A stretch of 64,000 bases of DNA from Bradyrhizobium liaoningense (GCF_018130825.1 NZ_JAFCJS010000010.1:1-64000); one strand, 5' to 3'; shown: positions 41,216-50,170, counted from the first letter of the stretch. Notes: generated by a model from the letters alone, not told the origin. Made by a program: numbers and translations.

Positions 41216-41809
41216 ATGCGCCGGCAGTTCACCTCGCACGCAATCAGCGCGATTGCGCTCCTGACGCTCGGCGCCCTTCCAGTCGGCGCCGCCGACAATT
41301 CAGCGATCAAGGACAAGGCCGCCGTCTGCTCCGGCTGTCACGGCGAGAACGGCATTTCGCAGACGGAGAACATTCCCTCGCTGGCCGGCCAGCCTGATCA
41401 ATTCATCCAGTGGCAGCTCGTGTTCTTCCGCGCCGGTTCGCGCAAGAACGACCAGATGCAGCCGATCGTGGAAGAGATCACCAACGAGGACATCCGCAAT
41501 TTCGGTGCCTATTTCTCGCAAATGCCGCCGCCGAAGGCAGCGGAAGACAACGATCCGGACCTGTCGAAAAAAGGCGCGCAAGTCGCCGTCGGCCGCCGCT
41601 GTGCCTCATGCCACACCGACAGCTTTGCCGGCACCAAGGCCGTGGCGCGGCTCGCGGGCCAGCGCGAGGAATACCTCATCAAGGCGCTGCACGACTACAA
41701 GGCCGGCGTGCGCGTCGGCGGCGGCGTCGCCGCGATGGCCGATGTCGCCTATCACATGAGCGACGAGGAAATCACGGCCGTCTCGCATTATCTGGCAAAT
41801 TTCAAATAG
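41216..41809 (+). CDS. Dihaem c-type cytochrome (c4-like)
   Basis: A 197-residue periplasmic cytochrome with a signal peptide ending near 'GAADN'. Two haem sites are seen, C38-SG-C-H42 and C129-AS-C-H133, one in each half, with 'FSQMPPP' giving a methionine ligand near 103. The two-domain layout is that of cytochrome c4 or c553-type oxidase donors. ATG at 41216 is chosen. It follows the sorbosone dehydrogenase-like gene and probably takes its electrons, passing them to a terminal oxidase. A palindromic repeat separates the two, so they may not be strictly cotranscribed. Confidence 0.92.
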   Translation: MRRQFTSHAISAIALLTLGALPVGAADNSAIKDKAAVCSGCHGENGISQTENIPSLAGQPDQFIQWQLVFFRAGSRKNDQMQPIVEEITNEDIRNFGAYFSQMPPPKAAEDNDPDLSKKGAQVAVGRRCASCHTDSFAGTKAVARLAGQREEYLIKALHDYKAGVRVGGGVAAMADVAYHMSDEEITAVSHYLANFK

Positions 41810-41838
41810 GAGTAGAGCTGTTGCGGCAAACACAACTC

Positions 41839-41999
41839 GTCGTCCCGGCCTAGCGCGCAATTGCGCGCGGGGGGCCGGGACCCATACCGCGTGATCTATC
41901 GATAGGCACAGGTGTTCGTACCGCGCGACAATCGAATAACGGCGAGTCTTCGCCAAACGATGCCCTGTGGTTATGGGTCCCGGCCTTCGCCGGGACGAC
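41839..41999. repeat. Palindromic repeat, CGTCCCGG family
   Basis: It starts GTCGTCCCGG and ends CCGGGACGAC, with the interior 'CCGCGTGATCTATCG', 'GTTCGTACC' and 'TCTTCGCCAAAC' nearly as in the element at 7322-7461. It fills the convergent gap between the cytochrome and panE-like genes. Confidence 0.85.
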
Positions 42000-42013
42000 A
42001 GCGGAGTGTGCAG

Positions 42014-42937
42014 CTACCCCGCCCGCTGCTTCTCATACGCCTTCAGATGCGTGTACGCGATGCGCAGCTTCGGCACCGGCACCTTGGCGGCGTCGGCGCG
42101 GGCGATGAGGTCGCCGATGACGTGATCGGCCTCGACCGGCAGGCCGGCCTTGATGTCGCGGAACATCGAGGCCGTCATCGGTGAACCCTCGGTGGTGATG
42201 TTGCCCTTCACGCGCTCGAAGAACGGGCCACCCGGCGGGTAGCCGGACGCGGTGGCGATGGCGCTGGTCTCATCGAGCATGCCGAGCAGGAAGTCGCGGC
42301 CGCCGGGAGCGGCAAGGATGTTGCCGACGGAGGTGCGCATCAGGCTGGTGCTTGCGGCGAGCGAAGAGAGGAACACCCACTTCTCCCACATGTCCTGCAT
42401 GATGTTCTGGCTGGCGGTGGCACCAACGATGCCGTTCTTGAAGGCCTCGTCGATCGCCTTGACCCTGTCAGACAGCTTGCCGTCGCGTTCGCCGTAATTG
42501 AGCGACTGCATCGGCTGGAGCTGCACCACCTCGCGCTTCTCGTTCAGCGTCGCGGCGATGGCGCAGAGCCCGCCGAGCACGCGCTCCTTGCCGAATTTGG
42601 CATCGAGGATGTCGAGATGCTTCATGCCGTTGAGCATCGGGATGATCGACGTATCAGGACCGACCGCCGGCGCGAACGACTTGATGGCATCGTCGAGGTC
42701 GAACGCCTTGCAGCTGAGCAGCACGACGTCGAACTTGTCCTTGAGCGCATCGGCCTGCACCGTCGGCGGATTTTTCAAGGTCACGTCGCCATTCGGGCTC
42801 TTGATGACGAGGCCTGCGCTCGCCAGCTCGCTGGCGCGGCGCGGCCGGACCAGGAAGGTGACATCGCGGCCGGCCTGCAACAGCCTGCCACCAAAATAGC
42901 CGCCGATGGCGCCGGCGCCGACCACGAGAATACGCAT
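42014..42937 (-). CDS. panE: 2-dehydropantoate 2-reductase (ketopantoate reductase family)
   Basis: KPR reduces ketopantoate with NADPH in pantothenate synthesis. At 307 residues the product has the start 'MRILVVGAGAIGGYFGGRLLQAG' in two parts (GxGxxG), 'LSCKAFDLDDAI' (catalytic Lys in SCKA), 'PMLNGMKHLD' and 'KWVFLSSLAASTSLMR' (catalytic Lys region). Rhizobia usually carry several KPR-like paralogues, so this copy may act on another 2-keto acid. It starts with ATG. It is convergent with the cytochrome c, and no other pantothenate gene is nearby. Confidence 0.85.
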   Translation of the reverse strand: MRILVVGAGAIGGYFGGRLLQAGRDVTFLVRPRRASELASAGLVIKSPNGDVTLKNPPTVQADALKDKFDVVLLSCKAFDLDDAIKSFAPAVGPDTSIIPMLNGMKHLDILDAKFGKERVLGGLCAIAATLNEKREVVQLQPMQSLNYGERDGKLSDRVKAIDEAFKNGIVGATASQNIMQDMWEKWVFLSSLAASTSLMRTSVGNILAAPGGRDFLLGMLDETSAIATASGYPPGGPFFERVKGNITTEGSPMTASMFRDIKAGLPVEADHVIGDLIARADAAKVPVPKLRIAYTHLKAYEKQRAG

Positions 42938-42966
42938 GGGATTGTCCTTGTTGTTTCTTCTTTGCC

Positions 42967-43087
42967 GTCGTCCTGGCGAAAGCCAGGACCCATTACCCCG
43001 ACTGCCCGTTGTCGGACAAGTTGGAGCCCCAGCTCGTCACATCCTTAGCCTTCGGTGGCTATGGGTCCTGGCTTTCGCCAGGACGAC
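42967..43087. repeat. Palindromic repeat with 27-bp perfect arms, CGTCCTGG family
   Basis: The arms at 42967-42993 and 43061-43087 are exact reverse complements over 27 bases, beginning GTCGTCCTGGCGAAAGCCAG. The family differs from the 7322 element by CCTGGCGAAAGCC in place of CCCGGCGAAGGCC. It separates the panE-like gene from the isomerase-like gene. Confidence 0.9.
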
Positions 43088-43125
43088 ACCGGAGATGATT
43101 GCCCGGTTCGTCCACAATACGAAAA

Positions 43126-43734
43126 TCAAGTCCCCGAGACCATCTCCTCGACCTCGCGCAGCTGCTCCTTGCCGAAGAACATCTCGTTGCCGACGAAGAA
43201 AGTCGGCGAGCCGAAGGCGCCGCGGGCGACCGCCTCCTCGGTGTTCTTGATTAGTCGCGCCTTCACTTCCGGTTCCTGAGCGCGGGCAAACAGTTTTTGC
43301 GCATCGAGGCCGGACGAGGCCAACGCCTTCATCGCAACTTCAGTGTCGTCCATCTTCTTCGGCTCGCGCCACATATGGTGGAAGGCGGCCTCGACATATT
43401 TCTCGAACACGCCCTCGAGCTGCGCCGCGATCGCGGTGCGCATCAGGTTCAGCGTGTTGACGGGAAAGTGCGGATTGAAGACATAGGGCTGGACCTTGAA
43501 GCGCTTGATGAAGCGCTCGGTCTCGACCTGCTGGAATTCGCGCTTGTTCTTGATGCCGGCGAGCGTCTCGGCCGGCGACTTGTTGTTGGTCGATTTGAAG
43601 ATGCCGCCGAGCAGGATCGGTACATACTCGAACTTGACGCCGATGCGCTGCTCGATCGCCGGGATCGCGAGATGGCTGAGATAGGCATTCGGGCTGCCGA
43701 AATCGAACAGGAATTGCGGGGCTGTGCGGGGCAA
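43126..43734 (-). CDS. 2-hydroxychromene-2-carboxylate isomerase-like protein (DsbA/kappa-GST fold)
   Basis: The family includes NahD of naphthalene breakdown and kappa-class GSTs, which use glutathione. From TTG 43734, with an AGGGAG ribosome site, the product is 202 residues: 'FLFDFGSPNAYLSHLAIPAI' (about 7-26, the thioredoxin-fold start with Ser in place of a Cys) and 'GAFGSPTFFVGNEMFFG' near 177. No aromatic-degradation genes are near, so the substrate is probably a general one. It is followed by panE on the same strand but separated from it by a repeat. Confidence 0.85.
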   Translation of the reverse strand: MPRTAPQFLFDFGSPNAYLSHLAIPAIEQRIGVKFEYVPILLGGIFKSTNNKSPAETLAGIKNKREFQQVETERFIKRFKVQPYVFNPHFPVNTLNLMRTAIAAQLEGVFEKYVEAAFHHMWREPKKMDDTEVAMKALASSGLDAQKLFARAQEPEVKARLIKNTEEAVARGAFGSPTFFVGNEMFFGKEQLREVEEMVSGT

Positions 43735-43824
43735 GTTCGTTCTCCCTGGAGGCGCTTTTTTGGCATTGTGGCGCAGGCCGCGCCACAGGTCCATCGTTTA
43801 ATGACGGTCATAATACTTTGACGA

Positions 43825-45174
43825 TCAGATCAGGCGCCGGATTGCCCGCTTGCGCCACACCAGGAAGTAATAGCCCATCTGCAAAAGGAACATGGCGCAG
43901 AACACGATGGGATAGGCGGCCCACACGCCCTCGAGGCCGACGGTGCGGCTGAGGATAACCGCAGCCGGCAGCTCGATCGCGACAATCGCGAAGATCGACA
44001 GCAGCATCGGCGTGAAGGCGACACCGGCGGCGCGCATGGCGCCTGAAAACACCGTGGCGAGGCCGAACGGCACCGAGCTCCACAGGGCGACGTGGAGCAA
44101 TCCCTTCGCCAGATCCAGCACGGCGTCGTCGGTGATGAAGATGACGAGCACGGCGCGCGGCGCGAGATAGATCAGCGCCACCAGGCCGCCGGTCAGGACG
44201 ATGTTGAGCGCAAGACCGGTGCGCACGATACCGTCGAGCCGGGCCCTGTCGCCGCCGCCGACGGCCTGGGCGCCGAGGATCGAGACCGCGATCGAAATCG
44301 ACATCGCCGTGAACTGCGTATAGCCCATTACCTGGTTGACGGCGCCATAGGCTGCGGTGGCATTCGAGCCGAAGCCGTTGACGAGGCCGAGCAGCACCAG
44401 TTCGGCGATCGCCATCACCACCATGCCGATCGCGCTCGGCAGCCCGATGCCGAGAATTTTGCCGAGCATGGCGCTGTCGATCCGGAGATGACCCAGCAAT
44501 GCAGCGTCCGGTGCGAGCGCATGCTTCTTCTGCAGCAAATAAACCGCGAGCACGATCAGCGTCGCCGCATTGGCGATCGCCGCCGCCCATGCCGGGCTGG
44601 TGATGCCCACGGCTGGCAATCCGAACGTGCCGCGGATCAGCATCGGCGTCAGGATCAGGCCGATCGTCGTCGATAACGCCAGCGCCAGGAGTGGCGTCAG
44701 CGCATCACCGACACCGCGGATCATCGCGGTCATCAGCAGGAAGACGAAGCCGAGCGGCATGGTGAGCAACACGACACGGGCATAGGCGCTGGCCTGGTCC
44801 AGAATGTTCGCGGGCGTGGCAAGTAGCGTCATCAATTGCCGGCTCAAGATCCCGCCGACGAGTGCAATCGCAATCGAGAGCACCAGGCCGACCGTGAGCG
44901 TCGTGCCCACCACGCTTCTGATCTTGTCGTGCTCACCCGCGCCAAACGCTTGCCCGATCAGCACGGTGGCACCGGTGCTCAGGCCCATGACGAAAGCGAA
45001 CAGGAAGAACATCACCGGGAAGAACGCCGACACCGCCGCCAGCGCGTCGACGCCGATCATCTGGCCGAGATAGACATTGCTGACGGTGCCGAACAGCGAT
45101 TGCAGCGCATTGCTGAGCACCAGTGGCGCGAGGAAGCGGAGGAAGGTTTTCCAGAGCGGCTTTGGAGCAGACAT
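43825..45174 (-). CDS. MATE-family efflux transporter
   Basis: A 449-residue multidrug and toxin exporter driven by Na+ or H+, with about twelve TM helices in two halves. Each half has the MATE pattern: 'VSNVYLGQMIGVDALAAVSAFFPV' (about 27-50) and 'NQVMGYTQFTAMSISIAVSILGAQAVG' in the second half. 'VLIGQAFGAGEHDKIR' is also diagnostic. It starts with ATG. It lies upstream of the isomerase-like gene by about 90 bp and downstream of the DUF2239 gene; the substrate is unknown. Confidence 0.94.
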   Translation of the reverse strand: MSAPKPLWKTFLRFLAPLVLSNALQSLFGTVSNVYLGQMIGVDALAAVSAFFPVMFFLFAFVMGLSTGATVLIGQAFGAGEHDKIRSVVGTTLTVGLVLSIAIALVGGILSRQLMTLLATPANILDQASAYARVVLLTMPLGFVFLLMTAMIRGVGDALTPLLALALSTTIGLILTPMLIRGTFGLPAVGITSPAWAAAIANAATLIVLAVYLLQKKHALAPDAALLGHLRIDSAMLGKILGIGLPSAIGMVVMAIAELVLLGLVNGFGSNATAAYGAVNQVMGYTQFTAMSISIAVSILGAQAVGGGDRARLDGIVRTGLALNIVLTGGLVALIYLAPRAVLVIFITDDAVLDLAKGLLHVALWSSVPFGLATVFSGAMRAAGVAFTPMLLSIFAIVAIELPAAVILSRTVGLEGVWAAYPIVFCAMFLLQMGYYFLVWRKRAIRRLI

Positions 45175-45263
45175 GGGATAGGCCTTTCATCAGGACGTGC
45201 GAAGCCGTTGCCGCGCGAAGCGCGCGGCTCGGCCGTCGATGGGGTTGGAACAGAGACCGCGCC

Positions 45264-45860
45264 TTAGGCGCGGTCGCTGTAGGCGAGCTTGACGATGTGG
45301 TCGCGGATGTCGGTGGGCCAGTCCGCGATCAGTCCGGTGAAGCGTCGCCTGTCATCCGCGAAGAGCGCGCGCGAGGCTTCCTCGAACTGCGGCAAATTGC
45401 CGGCCATGGTCGACATGAAGTGATAGGCCGCATCGCGTGCCTGCCGCTCGCGGTCCTTGTCGCCGCTGGCGCGCCTTGCCTCGTCGACGAGCTTGCGCAG
45501 CGCGACCGAGGCGCCGCCCGGCTGCGCGCCGAGCCACTCCCAGTGCCGCGGCAGCAGCGTCACCTCGCGCGCGACCACGCCGAGCTTCGGCCGGCCGCGT
45601 CCGCGCGGCTCGGCCGGCTCTGCGGTCTCCTCGACAGGGGGCGGGACAAGCTTCGCCAGGCGCGCCAGCACCTCGCGATCCCCGCCGCGCAGATCGAAGT
45701 CGATCGATCGGCCCGTGGCGTCCTCGAAGATGACGATGGGCTCGTCCGGCCGTTGCGCCACCCGCTTGACGACCAGCGCGACCTCTCCTGCCGGCCCGCA
45801 CACCAGGCGGCGCTGGCCCTGAAAGGCGGTAAAAATCTTCTGCATTGGAATCATTGCCAT
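45264..45860 (-). CDS. DUF2239 family protein
   Basis: The 198-residue protein matches DUF2239: 'MQKIFTAFQGQRRLVCGP' (about 6-23), 'VIFEDATGRSIDFDLRG', 'GRPKLGVVAREVTLLPRHWEWL' in two blocks and 'FMSTMAGNLPQFEEASRALFA'. No function is known for the family. The ATG at 45860 is used; ATGs at 45854 and 45845 are alternatives. It has its own strong promoter with two CCCGGG palindromes, so its expression is probably tightly repressed. The 'GRPKLG' and 'LPRHWEWL' segments resemble DNA-associated small proteins, but that is speculation. Confidence 0.88.
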   Translation of the reverse strand: MAMIPMQKIFTAFQGQRRLVCGPAGEVALVVKRVAQRPDEPIVIFEDATGRSIDFDLRGGDREVLARLAKLVPPPVEETAEPAEPRGRGRPKLGVVAREVTLLPRHWEWLGAQPGGASVALRKLVDEARRASGDKDRERQARDAAYHFMSTMAGNLPQFEEASRALFADDRRRFTGLIADWPTDIRDHIVKLAYSDRA

Positions 45861-45880
45861 TTTTGACGATGCTGGGCGTT

Positions 45881-45909
45881 TTAATACCCGGGTAAATTCT
45901 AAACGTCAA
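45881..45909 (-). promoter_or_regulatory. Sigma-70 promoter of the DUF2239 gene
   Basis: On the minus strand a -35 TTGACG (45904-45909) and a -10 TATTAA (45881-45886) are separated by exactly 17 bp. Transcription would start at about 45874, 14 bp before the ATG. The spacer and -10 overlap the palindrome at 45885-45894. Confidence 0.75.
45885..45894. promoter_or_regulatory. Palindromic operator TACCCGGGTA (proximal)
   Basis: A perfect 10-bp palindrome covering the -10 end of the DUF2239 promoter spacer. Bound repressor would block RNA polymerase. It matches the distal copy in the core ACCCGGGT. Confidence 0.65.
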
Positions 45910-45911
45910 TA

Positions 45912-45921
45912 TACCCGGGTG
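45912..45921. promoter_or_regulatory. Palindromic operator TACCCGGGTG (distal)
   Basis: The second copy lies just upstream of the -35, with its centre 27 bp from that of the proximal copy. It shares the flanking AT-rich context (TATACCC...GAAA). Two sites suggest cooperative binding by an unidentified dimer. Confidence 0.6.
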
Positions 45922-46012
45922 AAAATATCCGCACCTGCGGCTCGACATTGTGTTCCCGGGCTGGCACGAACGGCCTGGGACGACCGACCACGTCTAGCCT
46001 GGGGACCTCACG

Positions 46013-46678
46013 ATGCTGACCGTTCACCACCTCAACAATTCGCGCTCGCAGCGCGTGCTGTGGCTGCTCGAAGAGCTGGGCGTGCCCTACGAGATCGTGC
46101 GCTATCAGCGCCAGCCGGACATGCGGGCGCCGAAGGAGCTGCGCGCGATCCATCCGCTCGGCAAGTCACCTGTCATCACCGACAACGGCAACACCATCGC
46201 CGAGTCAGGTGCGATCATCGAATATCTCATCGCCACCTACGGCAACGGCCGGCTGATCCCGCCGCCGAACACGCCGGAGCGGCTGCGCTTCACCTACTGG
46301 CTGCACTATGCGGAGGGCTCGGCGATGCAGCCGCTGCTCCTGAAGCTGCTGTTCACGCTGATGCCGAAACGGGCGCCGGCGCTGTTGCGCCCGCTGGTGC
46401 GCAAGGTCTGCAACCAGGCGCTGACAGCGCTGGTCAATCCGCAGCTCAAGCAGCACATGGACTATTGGGAAGGCGAGCTTGCGAAGAGCGAGTGGTTCGC
46501 CGGCAGCGAGTTCACCGCCGCCGACATCCAGATGAGCTTTCCGCTCGAAGCCGCCCAAGCGCGCGGCGGGCTCGAGCAGGGCCACCCCAAGGCCATGGCG
46601 TTCCTGGAGCGCATCCATGCGCGGCCGGCCTATGCGCGCGCGCTGGAGAAGGGCGGGCCGTATCAGGTGGGACGGTAG
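46013..46678 (+). CDS. Glutathione S-transferase family protein
   Basis: A 221-residue cytosolic GST. The N-terminal thioredoxin-fold domain has 'LTVHHLNNSRSQRVLWLLEELGVPYEIVRY', split at residues 2-31, with Ser near the start as a catalytic candidate, then 'LGKSPVITDNG' and 'IAESGAIIEYLIATYG' (glutathione-binding ES). The C-terminal helical domain ends with 'ERIHARPAYARALEKG'. It is convergent with ggt (75 bp between stops) and divergent from DUF2239. It pairs in function with the gamma-glutamyltransferase next door as glutathione chemistry, which is inference. Confidence 0.93.
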   Translation: MLTVHHLNNSRSQRVLWLLEELGVPYEIVRYQRQPDMRAPKELRAIHPLGKSPVITDNGNTIAESGAIIEYLIATYGNGRLIPPPNTPERLRFTYWLHYAEGSAMQPLLLKLLFTLMPKRAPALLRPLVRKVCNQALTALVNPQLKQHMDYWEGELAKSEWFAGSEFTAADIQMSFPLEAAQARGGLEQGHPKAMAFLERIHARPAYARALEKGGPYQVGR

Positions 46679-46753
46679 TTATCTCACCGACATTTCGGGT
46701 TCACGCGGACCCGTCGACCTTCCGGGAAACAACGCGCCGATGCAACGACGAGA

Positions 46754-48502
46754 CTACTGTCCCGCGGCTTCCGCACCGCGCGTGCGCGGATCGGGCGCGC
46801 CGAGGGGACCGTTCGGCGTCACGAGAATCGAATTGGCGGAGGTCTGCCCCATCGGCTCGGCGATGACGTGGTCCATGGCCTTCAGCTCGGACAGGACCTG
46901 GTCGGGAAAGCCACGCTCGATGCGCACTTCGTCCGGCAGCCATTGATGATGCAGCCGCGGCGCGGTGACGGCGGCGGCGACGTCCATTTTGTAATCGAGC
47001 ACGTTGACGATCACCTGGAGCACGGTGGAGATGATGCGGCTGCCGCCGGGCGAACCCGTGACCAGCACCGGCTTGCCGTCCTTCAGAACGATGGTTGGCG
47101 ACATCGAGGACAGCGGCCGCTTGCCGGGCCCGGGCAGATTGGGCTCGTAGCCGACGAGGCCGTAGGCGTTGGAAGCACCGACCGCCGCGGTGAAATCGTC
47201 GAGCTCGTTGTTGAGCAGCACGCCGGTGCCTTCGGCGACGAGGCCGACGCCGTAGCTGAAGTTCAGCGTGTACGTGTTGCTGACGGCGTTGCCGCGGCTG
47301 TCGACGACCGAAAAATGCGTGGTGTTGCTGCCCTCGCGCGGCGCCTCGGCGGCGGAGGCCAGCTGCTTCGACGGCGTGGCGCGATCGGTGGAGATGCCCG
47401 CGCGCAGCTTGCCCGCATAATCCTTTGACGTGAGGGTCTCGATCGGCGCGTTGACGAAAGCGGGATCGCCGAGATAGCGCGCGCGATCTGCATAGGCGCG
47501 CTTCATGGCCTCGATCAGGAGATGCAGCGATGCCGGCGATCCCTGCTGCAGATCGCCGAGTTGAAAGCCTTCGAGGATGTTGAGCGTCTCCACCAGCACC
47601 ACGCCGCCGGAGGACGGCAGCGGCATCGAGACGATGTCGTAGCCGCGATAGGTGCCGCGCACGGGCGTGCGGATCACCGGCTGATAGGCCTTCAAATCGG
47701 CCGTCGTCATGATGCCGCCGGCATCCGACAGCGCCTTGGCGAGCTTCTCCGCAACCGGGCCCTCGTAGAAGCCGCGTGGTCCCTGTGCGGCGACGGCCGA
47801 CAGCGTTTCGGCAAGATCGCTTTGCACCAGCCGATCGCCTTCGACGAGAGACGTGCCGTCAGGACGCGAAAAGATTTTCGTGGAGGACGGCCAGCGCGCG
47901 AGGCGCCGGTGCCAGCCCGGCAGGCTGTCGGCGATGTCGTCGCTGACGACGAATCCGTCGCGGGCGAGCACGATCGCCGGCTCGAGCAGTTGCGCCAGCG
48001 TGAACTGGCCCGAGCCGTATTTCTCCAATGCCAGCGCAAGGCCTGCGACGGTGCCGGGCACGCCGACGCCGAGCGCGGAATCGCGCGACTTCGCGGCATC
48101 GGGCTTGCCGTCGGGACCGAGGAAGATCTGCGGCGTGGTCGCTGCCGGCGCGGTCTCGCGATAGTCGATCGCGATGTCTTCGTTGCGGCCAGTGGAATGG
48201 ATTACCATGAAGCCGCCGCCGCCGATATTGCCGGCGCGCGGATAGGTCACCGCCATGGCAAAGCCGGTCGCGACCGCGGCATCGACCGCATTGCCGCCCC
48301 GTCGCAGGATGTCGGCGCCGACTTGCGCGGAGATCTTCTCCTGCGCCACCACCATGCCGTGCTCGGCGGCAACGGCGCGCACCGTATCGAGCGGCGGCGG
48401 AACATAGGCCCGCCGGGCATCCTGCGCTGTCGCAGGTGCTAGACCAAACGCTAGAGTGGCGAGGAAGGCGACAAATGTCCGCCGGGTCCAGTATGACGAC
48501 AT
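46754..48502 (-). CDS. ggt: Gamma-glutamyltransferase
   Basis: GGT is a periplasmic enzyme that cleaves glutathione and other gamma-glutamyl compounds, made as a precursor that cuts itself. From ATG 48502 the product is 582 residues with a signal peptide ending near 'PATAQ'. The nucleophilic Thr (about 393) starts the small subunit in 'NTTHFSVVD'. 'GNIGGGGFMVIH' (about 97-108), 'PLPSSGGVVLVE' and 'MSPTIVLKDGKPVLVTGSPGG' are typical. It is divergent from the MFS gene and convergent with the GST. Confidence 0.95.
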   Translation of the reverse strand: MSSYWTRRTFVAFLATLAFGLAPATAQDARRAYVPPPLDTVRAVAAEHGMVVAQEKISAQVGADILRRGGNAVDAAVATGFAMAVTYPRAGNIGGGGFMVIHSTGRNEDIAIDYRETAPAATTPQIFLGPDGKPDAAKSRDSALGVGVPGTVAGLALALEKYGSGQFTLAQLLEPAIVLARDGFVVSDDIADSLPGWHRRLARWPSSTKIFSRPDGTSLVEGDRLVQSDLAETLSAVAAQGPRGFYEGPVAEKLAKALSDAGGIMTTADLKAYQPVIRTPVRGTYRGYDIVSMPLPSSGGVVLVETLNILEGFQLGDLQQGSPASLHLLIEAMKRAYADRARYLGDPAFVNAPIETLTSKDYAGKLRAGISTDRATPSKQLASAAEAPREGSNTTHFSVVDSRGNAVSNTYTLNFSYGVGLVAEGTGVLLNNELDDFTAAVGASNAYGLVGYEPNLPGPGKRPLSSMSPTIVLKDGKPVLVTGSPGGSRIISTVLQVIVNVLDYKMDVAAAVTAPRLHHQWLPDEVRIERGFPDQVLSELKAMDHVIAEPMGQTSANSILVTPNGPLGAPDPRTRGAEAAGQ

Positions 48503-48605
48503 TATCAAATTTCCGCCGTGGCCTCGGGCCGGTTCACACGCCTCTCCTCAATGCTATACCGTTTGCGCTAAGAGAGACAAAACTGTTCGTGATGAGGACT
48601 TCGGA

Positions 48606-49994
48606 ATGACGACGATCGCCCCCGATGTGCGCATGGCCGGCGTGCAGCGGACCTATCCGCCGCGCGCGGCTGTCGTCAGCTGGATCTTCTTCGACTGGGC
48701 CGCGCAGCCCTATTTCACGCTGATCACGACCTTCGTGTTCGCGCCCTATTTCGCGACCAGCGTTGCACCGAATCCGGCCACGGGCCAATCGCTGTGGGGC
48801 TTTGCGATGGCGGCTGCGGGCCTCGCCATCGCGCTGCTGTCGCCGGTGCTCGGCGCCATCGCGGATGCGTCCGGCCGCAGGAAGCCCTGGATTGCAGGGT
48901 TCGGCACGCTGTTGGTGTTGGCGTCCTGCACGCTGTGGATCGGCAAGCCCGGCGATCCCTCGGTCATTCCGCCGCTGCTCACTGTGGTGGCGCTTGCCAG
49001 CGTCGGTGCGGAATTCGCCACCGTCTTCAACAATGCGATGATGCCGACCCTGGTGCCGCCGGAGCGCATCGGCCGGCTCTCCGGCACCGGCTGGGCCACC
49101 GGTTACATCGGCGGCATCGTCAGCCTGATCATCGTGCTCGGCTTCCTCGCCGCCAATCCCGAGACCGGACGCACGCTGCTCGGATTTACGCCGCTGTTCG
49201 GGCTCGATCCCGTCACGCATCAGGGCGACCGCATCGTCGGACCACTGACCGGGCTGTGGTTCATCATCTTCGTGACGCCGCTGTTCCTGTTCACGCCGGA
49301 CTATCCGGCGAAGCTGCCGGTGCGTGAGGCGTTGCGCGAAGGCCTGCTGGAGCTGAAGCAGTCGATCAGGAGCTTGCCGCAGCAGAAGTCGCTCGCGGCG
49401 TTCCTGCTTGCCAACATGATCTACACCGACGGTCTGGTGTCGCTGTTCGCGTTCGGCGGCATCTATGCCGCCGGCACGTTCGGCTGGCACACGATCCAGA
49501 TCGGCACCTTCGGCATCATGCTCGCGATTGCTGGCACGTTCGGCGCATGGCTCGGCGGCAAGCTGGATGATCGTCTCGGGCCGAAGCGCGTGATTGCCGG
49601 CAGCCTGCTGGTCCTGCTGCTGTCGGTGGCGGCGATCCTTCTGGTCGACAAGGACAGTGTGTTGTTCGTCACCGTGGCGCCGCCGCAGGCAGGCGCTCCC
49701 CTGTTCTCGAGCGCGGCCGAGCGCGCCTATCTCGTGCTGGGTTGTCTCATCGGTGCCGCCGGCGGCCCGCTCCAGGCCGCCTCGCGCACGCTGCTGATCC
49801 GCCTCGCGCCGAAGGACCGCATCGCGCAGTACTTCGGCCTGTTCGCGCTGACCGGGAAGGTCACGTCCTTCATCGGCCCGCTGCTGATCGGCATGATCAC
49901 CGCCGCGACGGCGAGCCAGAAGGCCGGCATGGCCGTGCTGGTGGTGTTTTTCATCGCCGGGCTGGGGCTATTGATGCGGGTGCGGGAGCGATAA
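48606..49994 (+). CDS. MFS transporter (UMF1/Atg22-like family)
   Basis: A 462-residue, about twelve-TM membrane protein of the UMF1 group. The N-terminus 'VSWIFFDWAAQPYFTLITTFVF' (about 24-45) and 'GFAMAAAGLAIALLSPVLGAIADASGRRKPW' in two parts are the family hallmarks, followed by 'GRLSGTGWATGYIGGIVSL' and 'GPLQAASRTLLIRLAP'. ATG at 48606 is used because the longer frame upstream is antisense to ggt. Atg22 exports amino acids from yeast vacuoles; bacterial members are undescribed. It is divergent from ggt across about 100 bp, so amino acids released by GGT could be a substrate; that is a guess. Confidence 0.9.
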   Translation: MTTIAPDVRMAGVQRTYPPRAAVVSWIFFDWAAQPYFTLITTFVFAPYFATSVAPNPATGQSLWGFAMAAAGLAIALLSPVLGAIADASGRRKPWIAGFGTLLVLASCTLWIGKPGDPSVIPPLLTVVALASVGAEFATVFNNAMMPTLVPPERIGRLSGTGWATGYIGGIVSLIIVLGFLAANPETGRTLLGFTPLFGLDPVTHQGDRIVGPLTGLWFIIFVTPLFLFTPDYPAKLPVREALREGLLELKQSIRSLPQQKSLAAFLLANMIYTDGLVSLFAFGGIYAAGTFGWHTIQIGTFGIMLAIAGTFGAWLGGKLDDRLGPKRVIAGSLLVLLLSVAAILLVDKDSVLFVTVAPPQAGAPLFSSAAERAYLVLGCLIGAAGGPLQAASRTLLIRLAPKDRIAQYFGLFALTGKVTSFIGPLLIGMITAATASQKAGMAVLVVFFIAGLGLLMRVRER

Positions 49995-50003
49995 AACTCC
50001 GCT

Positions 50004-50143
50004 GTCGTCCCGGCGTAGGCCGGGACCCATAACCACAGGGAGTGGTTGCCGGACGAGCTGGTAACTCCGAGTCTTCGCAAAACTATTGCTGCGGCGTATG
50101 GGTCCCGGCCCCCGCGCGCAATTGCGCGCTAGGCCGGGACGAC
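50004..50143. repeat. Palindromic repeat, CGTCCCGG family
   Basis: It begins GTCGTCCCGG and ends CCGGGACGAC, with the interior 'GAGTCTTCGCAAAACTATTG', which matches the 30124 element in reverse. It fills the convergent gap between the MFS gene and purH. Confidence 0.85.
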
Positions 50144-50170
50144 CCCGTTGAGAGTTCAGCGCACCAAACT

